Positions 7,994 to 18,043 are shown, counted from the stretch's first letter. The stretch: DNA of 64,000 nt from Candidatus Hydrogenedens sp. (GCA_016125095.1 WGMK01000035.1:1-64000); one strand, 5' to 3'. Notes: generated by a model not told the origin, from the letters alone. Translations and numbers: made by a program.

Positions 7994-9331
7994 CTATTGC
8001 TGGCGGCTCAGCCGCTTGTGCATAACGCCGACGCGCCAATGCACAATGATCATCAGCACGACCAGCAGCACGCTCATCGAAAGGCCGAGCAGGTTGGCAT
8101 TGCGCACGGCCTCCTCGGGATCGCGCCCGTGGAGCAGCCGCCCGATGACCTGCTCCTGAACCACGGGCCCGATGCTGCCAATGCCGTTGACCAGGCCCGC
8201 CACGGCCACGGCGTTGCGTTCGCCCGCCACCACCACGGAGCCCGCGCCGCAGAGCAGCGTGTCGGGGCCGTAGAGCATGAAGCCGACCAGCCCGAAGCAG
8301 ACGGCCAGTGCAACGGGATTGCTGCCGAACTGCATGACCGTGAGATACCCAACGACGAGGCCGGCGCTCATGATGAGACACACGCGATCCCACCGTCCGC
8401 GGAATACGCGGTCGAGCGCGATGCCGGCAAGGATGGCGCCCGCGAGCCCCGCCCAGTCGAAGATGGAGGAATAGTAGGCGGCCTTGTCCACCTCGAGTCC
8501 TTGCAGGTCGAGGAAGGTAGGCAGCCAGGAATCGAGCGCGTAGCGCAGGAACTTCACGCAGAAATACGAGAGGCCCATCAGCAATACCACCGGGCTCGAG
8601 GCGAGCCGCAGATAGTCTGCGAAGCTAACGTGCGTGGCATTCGAGGCGTCGACGGCGCGGTCGACTTCATGCTCGGCGTCGACAATCGGATCCAGCCCGA
8701 CATCCTGCGGCTTGTCGCGCTGCCAGAAAAACAACAGCCACCAGATGGCGAAGGCGAACAGCGTGCAGCCGAGAAAGGCGTAGCGCACGCCGTATTCCGC
8801 GCCGTACAGCGCGCTATAGTGACCCAGCAGCATGCCCCCGGCGGACTTCACCAGGATATTGCCGACGAGGTAATTCGTGGACCAGAAGCCCATGATCGTG
8901 CCGCGTTCTTTTTTCTGCAGCCACTCAGCGATACCGCCCACAGAGCCGGGCCAGCCCGCCGCCTGCACGAGGCCGTTGAAGAACATGAACATGAGGAAGG
9001 TGGCGTAGGAATCCGTGAAGCCGAAGATGATGTTGATGAGCATCGAAATGCCCAGCCCGCCCACCAGCAGCACGCGCGGGCCCCACTTGCGGCCGATGAA
9101 GCTGTTCAGGAATTGGCCGATCATATAGGCCACCAGGAAGGCGGTCCAGATATTGGCGACCGCATCGAAGCCCATGCCGTAGCCGCCCTCTTCCACCGGC
9201 ATCGCGAGCGTGCTCTTGCAGATGGTGAACACCTTCCGGGTCAGGTAGAACCCGGCATAGCCGAAATACGTGGCGACCAGCACGCGCCAGCGCCACTGCT
9301 GCTGCTGTGTCGTGAGGGGATGTTCGTTCAT
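7994..9331 (-). CDS. OPA/GlpT-type major facilitator transporter
   Basis: A 445-aa inner-membrane protein with about 12 transmembrane segments. The N-terminus (RVLVATYFGYAGFYLTRKVF) and the motif GFWSTNYLVGNI resemble organophosphate:phosphate antiporters such as GlpT and UhpT. The ATG at 9331 is preferred because upstream codons encode a Pro-rich stretch of intergenic character. It leads a leftward operon with the DegT aminotransferase. A sugar-phosphate or glycerol-phosphate substrate is likely from family knowledge only. Confidence 0.88.
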   Translation of the reverse strand: MNEHPLTTQQQQWRWRVLVATYFGYAGFYLTRKVFTICKSTLAMPVEEGGYGMGFDAVANIWTAFLVAYMIGQFLNSFIGRKWGPRVLLVGGLGISMLINIIFGFTDSYATFLMFMFFNGLVQAAGWPGSVGGIAEWLQKKERGTIMGFWSTNYLVGNILVKSAGGMLLGHYSALYGAEYGVRYAFLGCTLFAFAIWWLLFFWQRDKPQDVGLDPIVDAEHEVDRAVDASNATHVSFADYLRLASSPVVLLMGLSYFCVKFLRYALDSWLPTFLDLQGLEVDKAAYYSSIFDWAGLAGAILAGIALDRVFRGRWDRVCLIMSAGLVVGYLTVMQFGSNPVALAVCFGLVGFMLYGPDTLLCGAGSVVVAGERNAVAVAGLVNGIGSIGPVVQEQVIGRLLHGRDPEEAVRNANLLGLSMSVLLVVLMIIVHWRVGVMHKRLSRQQ

Positions 9332-9446
9332 CGGCGGGATCCTGCGGTATTCCGCGGTCGGCGGAGAAGCGTGGAGTATGGAACCCTGCGGCCGCGGTTT
9401 CAAGGGCGGACTATTCGCGCGCGCCGCGATTGCGCTACCATGAGTC

Positions 9447-12400
9447 ATGGACCATTTATCGATTACGCCAGTCCGATCGCTTGCCGCGCTGGCGGCAGGC
9501 CTCCTCGCCGCCCTGCCCGGTCACGCGCTTGACTCCGCGCCTGATGATCTCTTCGAGGCGAAGGTGCGCCCGATCCTCGTCGAGCATTGCGTGTCGTGCC
9601 ACGGTCCCGAGAAGGTCAAGTCCGGCCTGCGGCTGGATTCGGGCGAGGCGGTGTATACCGGCGGCTCGCGCGGTCCGGCGGTCGTGGCGGGCAAACCCGA
9701 GGAGAGCCTGCTGTATCAGGCGGTGGCGCACATCGGCAATCTGGAAATGCCGCCGAAGTACGCGCTTGAGCCCGACGCGGTCGAGTCGATACGCGCATGG
9801 ATTGCCGCCGGTGCGGCGTGGCCCGATTTCGATCCGGCATCGATGGTGCCAAAGGACAAGCACGCCGAGGCGGCCGCGCAGCACTGGGCGTTTCAGCCGG
9901 TGGGCATTCCCGCGCCGCCCGCCGTAGAGGGCGACTGGTGCCGCAATGACGTTGATCGCTTCGTCTTGGCGCGCATGGAGCCCGAGGGGTTGCACCCCGC
10001 GCCGACGGCCGACAAGGAGACGCTGCTCCGGCGCGTAACCATTGACCTGATCGGCCTGCCCCCGACGCCCGAGGAGCGCGCCGCGTTTCTCGCCGACGAT
10101 GCGCCCGAGGCCTACGATCGCGTGGTGGAGCGACTGCTGGCGTCGCCGCAGTACGGCGAGCGCTGGGCGCGGCATTGGCTGGATCTCGTGCGCTATACCG
10201 ACTCCTTCGATTCGCGCGCGAGCACCGTGACCGACCCCGCCGAAATCTGGCGCTACCGCGATTGGGTGGTGCAGTCGCTCAACAACGACCTGCCCTACGA
10301 TCAATTCCTCCGGTATCAGGTGGCGGGCGATCTGATTTCCGCGGCGGACGGCGGCTTCAACCGCGACGGACTGGTGGCCACCGGCGTGCTCGCCATCGGC
10401 AATTGGCCCCAGGGCGACGCCGACAAGGAGAAGATGGTCTGCGACATCGTGGACGATCAGATCGATCTGGTCACGCGCGGCTTCCTGGGGTTGACGCTAT
10501 CGTGCGCGCGCTGCCACGACCACAAATTCGAGCCTTTCACCACCGAGGACTACTACGGGCTCGCGGGCATTTTCTTCAGCAGCAGCATCCTGCCGGGTCC
10601 GGGCGCGAAGACCGAGGGTTCGCCGATTTTGCATCTGCCGCTGGCGTCGCCCGAAGAAATGGCGGCACGCGCGGCGCGCGATCAGCGGCTGGCGGAACTG
10701 CGCGGTCAGCGCGATACCCTGCTCGCCGAGGACCGCGCGGCCTTTGCGCGGCGTGACGTTTCCCGCGCGCCGGAATATCTGCTGGCCGCGCTGGGCATCA
10801 CCAAGGCGCAGCGCGCGCTCGACCCTGCGGCGGTGCGCAAGTGGGAAGAATGGCTGGGCCAGCGTCCCGGCGTTCTCGGCCGACTCGAGCGCGACACCAA
10901 TGGCATTCCCGGGCTGCATGCGCGGCGCGGTTCGCAAGACATGCCCTCGGCCGTGCTGAACCTGACCGGAAAAGAACAGCACTACGCCACCATCACCCAG
11001 CCGCCCGACACGATCATCGTGCATCCTTCGCCCGACAAGCCCGCGCTGGTCGCGTGGCAGAGCCCGGTGGCCGCGCAAGTGAGCGCGCGGGCGCAGCTGC
11101 TCGACGTGGACCCCACCTGCGGCAACGGCATCGTCTGCCGCATCCTGGCGGGCGAAGAGGTCCTGGCGGAAGGCGTGCTGGAGAACGGCGCGATGGCCAT
11201 TTTCGAGTTTACGGAGCCCCGCGCCGTGAAGCCCGGCGAACGCCTGGTGCTGTCCGTCGATCCGCGTGGCGACTATTCCTGCGACAGCACGAGCGTTGAG
11301 TGGTTCATTACGTCGGACTCCGGCGCGACCTGGGACTTCCGCAGCGAGGTGCTCGGTCAATTCCTCGATGCCGGCCCCTGGCGCGACCATGCCGGCAACG
11401 AGGAGGTGTGGTCTCTGGCCGATCCCAACGAAGCGCCTGCTGCGCCGGGCTTGCGCGACGAGTTGCGGCCGCTGCTGGCGGCGGCGGATCGGGATGCGGC
11501 GGTAAGCGCCTTCGCTGCCGGACTGCGCGAGCGGCTCGGCAATGCGGCAGTGCGCGACGAACTAACCGGCGAACGCGGGCCCTTCTGGCTCGATGCGCCG
11601 CCGCTCGAAGAAGGCGCGCCGCGCGCCGCCGTCGAGGCGGAGCTGCGCGATCTCGAAGAGCACCCCATGCCCGCGCTCGATCTTGCGGTCGGCATACAAG
11701 AGGGCGCCGTGCCCAACACCGGCTACCAGGGCTTCAACGACGTGCGCGTACACAAGCGCGGCGACTACAACAACCTCGGCGAGGTGGTGCCGCGCCGCAT
11801 GCCGGCCGTGCTCGCGAGTGCGAGTGCCCAGCCGATTACCGAGGGCAGCGGCCGCCGCGAGCTGGCCGAATGGATCGCCGGCGCGGACAACCCCCTCACC
11901 GCGCGCGTGATGGTCAACCGTATCTGGCTGCATCATTTCGGCGCGGGGCTGGTGCGTACGCCGGGCGATTTCGGCACGCGCGGCGAAGCGCCCACGCATC
12001 CGGAACTCCTGGATTACCTCGCGCGCGCCTTCATGGATTCCGGATGGAGCATCAAGGCGGTGCACCGGCTCATGGTGTTGTCGGCTGCCTACCGGCAGGA
12101 TTCCGAGGGCAACCCCGAGAGCATCGCGCGGGATCCTGAGAACCGGCTTTACGCACGGATGAATCGCCAGCGCGCCGAGGCCGAGGTGCTGCGCGACAGC
12201 CTGCTGGCGGTGTCGAAGCAGCTCGACCTCGAGGCGGGCGGTCCGGCCTTCGCCGACATCAACCGGCCGCGCCGCACGCTCTACCTCAAGACCAACCGCT
12301 CCGACCGCACCACCTTCGCCACGCTTTTCGACGCCGCGGATCCCACGGCCATCGTGCCCAAGCGGGTCGAGGCGACCGTCGCGCCGCAGGCGCTCTTCCT

Positions 12401-12638
12401 GATGAACCACCCCTTCGTGCAGTCTGTGGCCGATGCACTCGCCGCGAGCGTGGCGGGGCATGCGGACTCGGTGGAGGAACAGGTGCGCGAACTCTACCGC
12501 CGCCTTTACGCGCGCGATGCCGAGCCGCACGAAATCGAGCAGGCCGAGGCCTACTTGGCCGCCGCGCCTCCCGACACAGCGCTGCCCACCTATTGCCAGG
12601 CGCTGCTCTGCGCCAACGAATTCGTGTTTGTGGATTGA
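9447..12638 (+). CDS. Planctomycete-type cytochrome c/DUF1549/DUF1553 secreted protein
   Basis: A 1063-aa exported protein with the architecture PSCyt1 (HCVSCHGPE, haem Cys48/Cys51/His52), PSCyt2/DUF1549 (LLRRVTIDLIGLPPTPEE, near residue 195) and C-terminal DUF1553 (NPLTARVMVNRIWLHHFG). A second CxxCH (CARCHDHKFEP, near residue 353) lies inside DUF1549, as is usual. A signal peptide ending near GHALDS precedes the mature part. No Shine-Dalgarno sequence is seen. It is followed 43 bases later by a DUF1501 gene; the two families are nearly always paired in Planctomycetes and relatives, where they are thought to act together in the periplasm, perhaps in polymer breakdown. Exact chemistry is unknown. 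Confidence 0.93.
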   Translation: MDHLSITPVRSLAALAAGLLAALPGHALDSAPDDLFEAKVRPILVEHCVSCHGPEKVKSGLRLDSGEAVYTGGSRGPAVVAGKPEESLLYQAVAHIGNLEMPPKYALEPDAVESIRAWIAAGAAWPDFDPASMVPKDKHAEAAAQHWAFQPVGIPAPPAVEGDWCRNDVDRFVLARMEPEGLHPAPTADKETLLRRVTIDLIGLPPTPEERAAFLADDAPEAYDRVVERLLASPQYGERWARHWLDLVRYTDSFDSRASTVTDPAEIWRYRDWVVQSLNNDLPYDQFLRYQVAGDLISAADGGFNRDGLVATGVLAIGNWPQGDADKEKMVCDIVDDQIDLVTRGFLGLTLSCARCHDHKFEPFTTEDYYGLAGIFFSSSILPGPGAKTEGSPILHLPLASPEEMAARAARDQRLAELRGQRDTLLAEDRAAFARRDVSRAPEYLLAALGITKAQRALDPAAVRKWEEWLGQRPGVLGRLERDTNGIPGLHARRGSQDMPSAVLNLTGKEQHYATITQPPDTIIVHPSPDKPALVAWQSPVAAQVSARAQLLDVDPTCGNGIVCRILAGEEVLAEGVLENGAMAIFEFTEPRAVKPGERLVLSVDPRGDYSCDSTSVEWFITSDSGATWDFRSEVLGQFLDAGPWRDHAGNEEVWSLADPNEAPAAPGLRDELRPLLAAADRDAAVSAFAAGLRERLGNAAVRDELTGERGPFWLDAPPLEEGAPRAAVEAELRDLEEHPMPALDLAVGIQEGAVPNTGYQGFNDVRVHKRGDYNNLGEVVPRRMPAVLASASAQPITEGSGRRELAEWIAGADNPLTARVMVNRIWLHHFGAGLVRTPGDFGTRGEAPTHPELLDYLARAFMDSGWSIKAVHRLMVLSAAYRQDSEGNPESIARDPENRLYARMNRQRAEAEVLRDSLLAVSKQLDLEAGGPAFADINRPRRTLYLKTNRSDRTTFATLFDAADPTAIVPKRVEATVAPQALFLMNHPFVQSVADALAASVAGHADSVEEQVRELYRRLYARDAEPHEIEQAEAYLAAAPPDTALPTYCQALLCANEFVFVD

Positions 12639-12681
12639 CCGCGATGCGCTATGATGAATGGATAGAGAGGATGACGACCGC

Positions 12682-14079
12682 ATGAACCCGAATCGGAACG
12701 CGATGAGCCGGCGACAGGCGCTGAAGGCCTTTGCCAACGGCTTCGGCCTGCTCGGCCTGGCGCCTTTGCTGCACGCCGAGGCGGCCGCCGCGCCCGCCGG
12801 GCTCACGCATTTGCCGGCCAAGGCGAAGAACGTCATCTTTCTGTTCATGTCCGGCGGCCCGTCGCACGTGGACCTATTCGATCCCAAGCCGCGGCTGACG
12901 GCCGAGATGGGGCAGCCGCTGCCCTTCGCCAAGCCCAAGCTCGAGCGCACCAAGACCGGCAACCTGCTGGGTTCGCCCTGGCGCTTTGCGCGGCACGGCC
13001 AGAGCGGCATGGATTTCAGCGAACTGCTGCCGCATCTCGCTACCTGCGCTGACGACCTCTGCATGGTCCGCTCGATGGTGGCCGACAACATCAACCATAA
13101 CGGCGCCTGCCTGCAGATGAACACCGGCGAGCAGACCTTCTCGCGCCCGAGCCTCGGCTCGTGGCTGCTCTACGGACTCGGCACGGAAAACCAGAACCTG
13201 CCCGGCTTCGTGGTGCTTAGTCCTGCCCAGCCGGCCCAGGGCGCGCCGCTGTGGAGTTCGAGCTTTCTGCCCGCCGCCTACCAGGGCACGCTCGTGTCGA
13301 ACATGGACGATCCCATCGCGAACCTCGCCAACGGCCGGCTGCCGCTCGACGCGCAGCGCCGCCAGCTGGACCTGCTCGCCTCGCTCAATGCCGACCACCA
13401 CGCCCTGCGTGAAGAAGACAGCCGCCTGAGCGCGCGCATCGAGTCCTTCGAACTGGCCTACCGCATGCAGACCGAGGCGCCCGAGGCCTTCAGCATCGCC
13501 GGGGAATCCGCCGCCACGCGCGGGCTCTACGGCCTGGACAACCCGACGACGGCCATCTTCGGCAAGCAGTGCCTGCTGGCGCGGCGGCTGGTGGAGCGGG
13601 GCGTGCGCTGCGTGCAGGTCTACCACACGCAAACCGAGAAGCGCGCGAGCTGCCAGCTCTGGGATCAGCACGGCGGGCTCAAGGAAGAGCTACCCAACAA
13701 CTGCGCGGCGACCGACCAGCCGATCGCGGGGCTCATCAAGGACCTGAAGTCGCGCGGTCTGCTCGACGAGACGCTCGTGCTCTGGGGCGGCGAATTCGGA
13801 CGCACGCCCACCGCCGAGGGCGACAACGGCCGCGAGCACCATCCCTTCGGCTTCACCATGTGGATGGCGGGCGGCGGCACGAAGGGCGGCCTCACCTACG
13901 GAGCCACCGACGAGTACGGTTGGCACGCTGTGGAGAACAAGGTGCACGTGCACGACCTCCACGCCACGGTGCTCCACCTCATGGGCATCGACCACGAGCG
14001 CCTCACCTACCGCTACGCCGGCCGCGACTACCGCCTCACCGACGTCTACGGCAACGTCATCCACGATCTCATCGCATAG
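12682..14079 (+). CDS. DUF1501 (sulfatase-like) protein with Tat signal
   Basis: A 465-aa protein exported by the twin-arginine route: MSRRQALKAFANGFGLLGL carries the RR motif and the hydrophobic core. The body shows the DUF1501 signature, an alkaline-phosphatase-like fold related to sulfatases (NVIFLFMSGGPSHVDLFDPKP at the start, LVLWGGEFGRTPTAEG and NGREHHPFGFTMW near the end). The ATG at 12682 is chosen because GAGAGGA lies just upstream; an in-frame ATG at 12658 would add eight residues. It forms a pair with the upstream DUF1549/DUF1553 gene. Substrate unknown. Confidence 0.92.
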   Translation: MNPNRNAMSRRQALKAFANGFGLLGLAPLLHAEAAAAPAGLTHLPAKAKNVIFLFMSGGPSHVDLFDPKPRLTAEMGQPLPFAKPKLERTKTGNLLGSPWRFARHGQSGMDFSELLPHLATCADDLCMVRSMVADNINHNGACLQMNTGEQTFSRPSLGSWLLYGLGTENQNLPGFVVLSPAQPAQGAPLWSSSFLPAAYQGTLVSNMDDPIANLANGRLPLDAQRRQLDLLASLNADHHALREEDSRLSARIESFELAYRMQTEAPEAFSIAGESAATRGLYGLDNPTTAIFGKQCLLARRLVERGVRCVQVYHTQTEKRASCQLWDQHGGLKEELPNNCAATDQPIAGLIKDLKSRGLLDETLVLWGGEFGRTPTAEGDNGREHHPFGFTMWMAGGGTKGGLTYGATDEYGWHAVENKVHVHDLHATVLHLMGIDHERLTYRYAGRDYRLTDVYGNVIHDLIA

Positions 14080-14210
14080 CCACTGGCCCCGCAAACTGCG
14101 CCGAACGCCAATTTGTCAACAGTTTACTTGCGAGGTGACGGGGTTTCTGGTACCTTTGTTCTGGAAATTCTGGAATTTGCCGGATGAATTGAACAGGTTG
14201 AGGTACCGAT

Positions 14211-17200
14211 ATGCGGGCTACGACTTTTGCTTGGGGTATCGTGGGCATGTTGTTGTTGCCCGCGCTTTCGGCCAGTCCGCAACCGGAGTCCAACGGTCCG
14301 AAGGTTATCTACGGCACGGACGACCGCATCGACGTCTATGAAGAATCCGACCCCGCCCGCCTCGCTATGGCGCGTTCCACCTGCGCCTTGATCTCGACTT
14401 CGCGCTTGGTCGCGAATGGCATCGGCGGCTACGACATTGGCACGTCCCCCTTCGATGTCTGCGAGAGCGAGCCCTTTTCCTCGCAGCCCACAGCCGCGTT
14501 CTGTACCGGCTTTATCGTGGGGGACGATTTGATTGCGACGGCGGGGCATTGCGCCAATGCCGGCAATCTGAGCCAGTTCGCCCTCGTGTTCGGTTTCGAA
14601 ATGACGGATGCGAACACCCCGATCACATCGGTCGATGCGAGCCAGGTGTATTTTCCCACAAGCGTGGTCTCGCAGGTGCTGAACGATTCCCTCGACTATT
14701 GCATCCTCCGCATCGACCGCAACATCGAGGTGCCGGGCGCCGAGCCGATGAATATCCGTCGCGACGGCGTGGTGGCGGTCGGCACACCGGTGGGCGTGCT
14801 CGGCCATCCTTCCGGGCTGCCGATGAAGATCGCCTTCGGCCCGACGACCGAGGTGAAGAACAACACGCCGGCCGATTTCTTCATGGCGAACGTCGATACC
14901 TACGGCGGCAATTCAGGCTCGCCGGTGATCGATCCGGCGACGCTGACGGTCGAGGGCATACTCGTGCGTGGCAATAGCGACTACGTGGAGGTGGTGGAGG
15001 GGGAGGGTCCTTGCCGCGTCTCGAACGTGTTGTCGGATAACGCGTCCAGTGAATCCGTGACCAAGACCACGCGCTTCGCCGATTTCGTTCCCGTGCTCAC
15101 CGGCCAAGCGGGGGTGCTGCAGTTCTCGAGCGGCGCGTACCGCTGCGACGGCACCGCGGAAATCATCCTGCGCGACTTGGACCTCTCAGAGGCTCCTTCG
15201 CAGGCGGTTACGGTTACCAGTTCCACGGGCGATTCCGAGGCGATTACCTTGACGCCCTCCGGGTTGCTGACGCGTACGTTCCGCGGCACGATAGCGCTCG
15301 GAACCGATAGCGTGGCCGACAATGGGACCCTCGGCGTGGCCGGAGGCGGCACGATTACGGTGACCTACGAAGACGCCGACGACGGCTCCGGCAATCCAGT
15401 GACCACGACCGCGCAGGCGGACCTGTTGTGCTCGCCGCCGCAGATTTCCAACGTGTCTTTCGAGACGCTCCTGGGCAGCCGTATCACCGTGCAGTTCGAT
15501 ACCGATGTGCCGACGACGGCCAGCGTGCAGATCGGCACCTCCTGCGGCAGCGGCTCCGTGGTGTTGGACAACGACCTCGGCACGACGCACCGGATCACCA
15601 TCACCGGCCTGCTGTCGGAAACCGACTATCGGGTTTCGATAACGGCCTCCGACGAGGCCGACAACACGACCGTCGACGACAACGGCGGCGCGTGCTTCCT
15701 GGTATCGACCGGAGCGCCCGGCTCCACGTTCACCGAGACCTTCAGCGCGATCGACACGAATGACCTCGTGAATTCTTCGCTCTACTTTTTCGCCAACGGC
15801 AGCGCCGACTACTACGGCGTGTGCAAGGAAGTTGCGGCGGCGTTCCCCGATGATCCCGCGGGCGGCACGGCGATCGTGGCGACCGATGATTCCTCGACCG
15901 AGATCGCCCTGGCCGACAACAAGACGGTTGAGCTTTACGGCACGAGCTACAGCAAGGTGTATGTGGGATCCAACGGCTACGTGACGCTGGGCGTGCCGGA
16001 TACCAGCTATCTGCCGACCACGAGCGCGCACTTCGCCTCGCCCGCGGTGTCGCTCTTCCGCTGCGATCTCTCCCCCGGGGCCGAGGCAAGGGTTTCCTGG
16101 CAGCAATACGGCGACCGCTTGACGATCACCTACGAGGGCGTATCGCTCATCGGGCAATCCGACAGCAACAACTTCCAGGTATCCCTGTATTTTGACGGCC
16201 GCATCCGCATGACCTGGCTCACGGTATCCAACGCAACGTTCATCGCGGGGCTGTCGGGCGGACAAGGAACGCCCTCGCCCTTTACCGAGACAGATCTGAG
16301 CGCGTCGGCGGATTGCACCACCGCCTCCGAAGGCGAGGGCGCGGTCGATGGCGAAGGGATCAGCGAGGGCGAAGGCGCCAGCGAGGGTATAGCTGAAGGC
16401 AGCATCGAGGGTGAAGGCGAGGGCACCTTGGAAGGCCAGCCCGAGGGGTTCTTCGAGGGAGTATTCGAGGGCGAAGGCGTTGCGGAAGGAACCAGCGAGG
16501 GGCAATCCGACGGAGAAGGGGTGATAGAAGGAGAAGGTCAGCCTGATGGCGAGGGCGTTGTGGATGGCGAAGGCGTGGTGGATGGTGAGGGTCAACCCGA
16601 GGGCGAAGGCGTTGCGGACGGCGAAGGTCAGGCCGAGGGCGAGGGTGTCGTGGATGGCGAAGGTCAGCCCGACGGCGAGGGCGTTGCGGACGGCGAAGGT
16701 CAGGCCGACGGCGAGGGTGTTCTAGACGGCGAAGGCCAATCCGACGGCGAAGGCTTTGCCGATGGCGAAGGCGGTGGCGAAGCTTCCGTAGAGGGCGAAG
16801 GCGAAGGGGGCGGCGAAGGCGGTACGTTCGATCCCTACGAGCAGGTGCTCTACACCCTGGCAGCCGCGGACACCAGCGGCGACAAGCTGCTGAGCCTTGC
16901 GGAGATTCAGGCACAGCTGCCGGGCTTCACGCAGGAGCAACTGGACGCAGCCGATGCGAACGGCGATGGATTGCTGAGCGTGGCGGAACTGCTCGAGTTC
17001 ACCGGCGGCGGCATTCTCATGAGCGCTGACACCGACGGCGACTTCGCGCTTGTGCTCAGCGAACTGCTCCGGGTGATACAGTTGTACAACGCCGGGCAAT
17101 ACGCCTGCGCGGCGAACGCCGGAGCGACGGAAGACGGATTTGAACCGCGCGAGGGTACGCAGGCGGACCCGGTTTGCGTGCTGCACTCGCTCGACCGCGA

Positions 17201-17315
17201 TGGAAACAACGTCATCACCCTGAGCGAACTGCTCCGGGCGATCCAGTTCTTCAATCTCGGCGGCTATTCCTACTGCGACGAGGCGAGTCCCGAAGACGGG
17301 TTCTGCGCGCCTTAA
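14211..17315 (+). CDS. Secreted trypsin-like serine protease with long Glu-Gly linker and paired EF-hand C-terminus
   Basis: A 1034-aa exported protein. After a signal peptide (cleavage near residue 22) comes a chymotrypsin-fold domain with a complete triad: His113 in ATAGHC, Asp162 in DYCILRID and Ser235 in GGNSGSP. A region with fibronectin-like strands follows, then a beta-sandwich up to about residue 700. Residues about 704-870 are an extraordinary repeat of EGEG, DGEG and ADGEGQ units. The C-terminus has a calcium-type EF-hand pair (DTSGDKLLSLAE, DANGDGLLSVAE) and then the paired EF-hand domain shared with the genes at 202 and 1514, ending EDGFCAP. GAGG precedes the ATG. Likely a cell-surface or released protease; the linker may extend it away from the surface. 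Confidence 0.92.
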   Translation: MRATTFAWGIVGMLLLPALSASPQPESNGPKVIYGTDDRIDVYEESDPARLAMARSTCALISTSRLVANGIGGYDIGTSPFDVCESEPFSSQPTAAFCTGFIVGDDLIATAGHCANAGNLSQFALVFGFEMTDANTPITSVDASQVYFPTSVVSQVLNDSLDYCILRIDRNIEVPGAEPMNIRRDGVVAVGTPVGVLGHPSGLPMKIAFGPTTEVKNNTPADFFMANVDTYGGNSGSPVIDPATLTVEGILVRGNSDYVEVVEGEGPCRVSNVLSDNASSESVTKTTRFADFVPVLTGQAGVLQFSSGAYRCDGTAEIILRDLDLSEAPSQAVTVTSSTGDSEAITLTPSGLLTRTFRGTIALGTDSVADNGTLGVAGGGTITVTYEDADDGSGNPVTTTAQADLLCSPPQISNVSFETLLGSRITVQFDTDVPTTASVQIGTSCGSGSVVLDNDLGTTHRITITGLLSETDYRVSITASDEADNTTVDDNGGACFLVSTGAPGSTFTETFSAIDTNDLVNSSLYFFANGSADYYGVCKEVAAAFPDDPAGGTAIVATDDSSTEIALADNKTVELYGTSYSKVYVGSNGYVTLGVPDTSYLPTTSAHFASPAVSLFRCDLSPGAEARVSWQQYGDRLTITYEGVSLIGQSDSNNFQVSLYFDGRIRMTWLTVSNATFIAGLSGGQGTPSPFTETDLSASADCTTASEGEGAVDGEGISEGEGASEGIAEGSIEGEGEGTLEGQPEGFFEGVFEGEGVAEGTSEGQSDGEGVIEGEGQPDGEGVVDGEGVVDGEGQPEGEGVADGEGQAEGEGVVDGEGQPDGEGVADGEGQADGEGVLDGEGQSDGEGFADGEGGGEASVEGEGEGGGEGGTFDPYEQVLYTLAAADTSGDKLLSLAEIQAQLPGFTQEQLDAADANGDGLLSVAELLEFTGGGILMSADTDGDFALVLSELLRVIQLYNAGQYACAANAGATEDGFEPREGTQADPVCVLHSLDRDGNNVITLSELLRAIQFFNLGGYSYCDEASPEDGFCAP
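16322..16815 (+). repeat. Coding tandem repeats of the Glu-Gly linker
   Basis: Degenerate 18- to 36-base units built on GGCGAAGGN and GACGGCGAGGGN. The clearest block is a 72-bp unit at 16611-16682 repeated at 16683-16754 with scattered differences. The frame stays open throughout, so this is a low-complexity protein linker that can grow or shrink by unit slippage. Confidence 0.85.
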
Positions 17316-18043
17316 CCGGCAGGGGATTCCGGCTCGTCGATGTGCGCGGCACTCAGCATGCGCGAGAAGAGGAATGGGGTGCGTGTCTCGAAGAGACAAT
17401 CCTCGCCCGTGACGGGGTGCTTGAAGGCCAGCGATTTCGCATGCAGCGCGAGCCGGCGGCCGCCGTCGCGCGGGATGCCGTACTTCAGGTCGCCCACGAT
17501 GGGCAATTTGTTCTCGGCCAGGTGCACGCGAATCTGGTGCTTGCGACCGCTGAGCAGCCGGATGTCCAGCAGCGTATACCCGCGGCCCGTGCCGAGCACC
17601 TTGTAGGCCGTCTCCGACAGTTTGCCGCGCGAGGGGTCCTGCGTGGAATGCACGCGGTGCACGCCATTCTCCACCAGGTAAGACTTGAAGGTGCCGGATT
17701 CCGCCGGGGGCGTGCCGTGCACCAGCGCCAGGTAGTGCTTCTCCACCTGCGGCCACGAGGCCTGCAACGCGTCCTTCACCGCCTGCGACCGCGCGAAGAG
17801 GAGGATGCCCGAGACCTCGCGGTCGAGCCGATGCACGATGAAGATGCGTTCGCGTGATTTCGAATTGCCCTTGCGCACATAGTCCGTGAGCCGGAAATAG
17901 GCCGTCTCGACCGATTGCCGATCGGTGCTCATGGTCAGCAGGCCGGGGGCCTTGTCCACCACCAGCAGGTGTTTGTCGTGGTGCAGCACAATCAGGCCCT
18001 TGGGCTGGTGCTTGCCGCGGGATTTCTTCTTTTTTTCTTGCAT
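17312..18043 (-). CDS. RluA-family RNA pseudouridine synthase
   Basis: A 243-aa cytoplasmic enzyme that converts uridine to pseudouridine in rRNA or tRNA. The active-site motif HRLDREVSG carries catalytic Asp74; SGRKHQIRVHLA and GDLKYG are further family motifs. The N-terminus is basic (MQEKKKKSRGK). The ATG at 18043 follows GGAAGG; an upstream extension would be intergenic. There is no S4 domain, and the length fits the short RluA/TruC-like branch. The specific RNA site cannot be told. Its stop overlaps the convergent protease stop. Confidence 0.92.
   Translation of the reverse strand: MQEKKKKSRGKHQPKGLIVLHHDKHLLVVDKAPGLLTMSTDRQSVETAYFRLTDYVRKGNSKSRERIFIVHRLDREVSGILLFARSQAVKDALQASWPQVEKHYLALVHGTPPAESGTFKSYLVENGVHRVHSTQDPSRGKLSETAYKVLGTGRGYTLLDIRLLSGRKHQIRVHLAENKLPIVGDLKYGIPRDGGRRLALHAKSLAFKHPVTGEDCLFETRTPFLFSRMLSAAHIDEPESPAG

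Noticed and set aside
16322..16815. Regular repeats resembling a CRISPR array
   Set aside because: Units have no unique spacers of constant size and stay in frame inside the protease gene.
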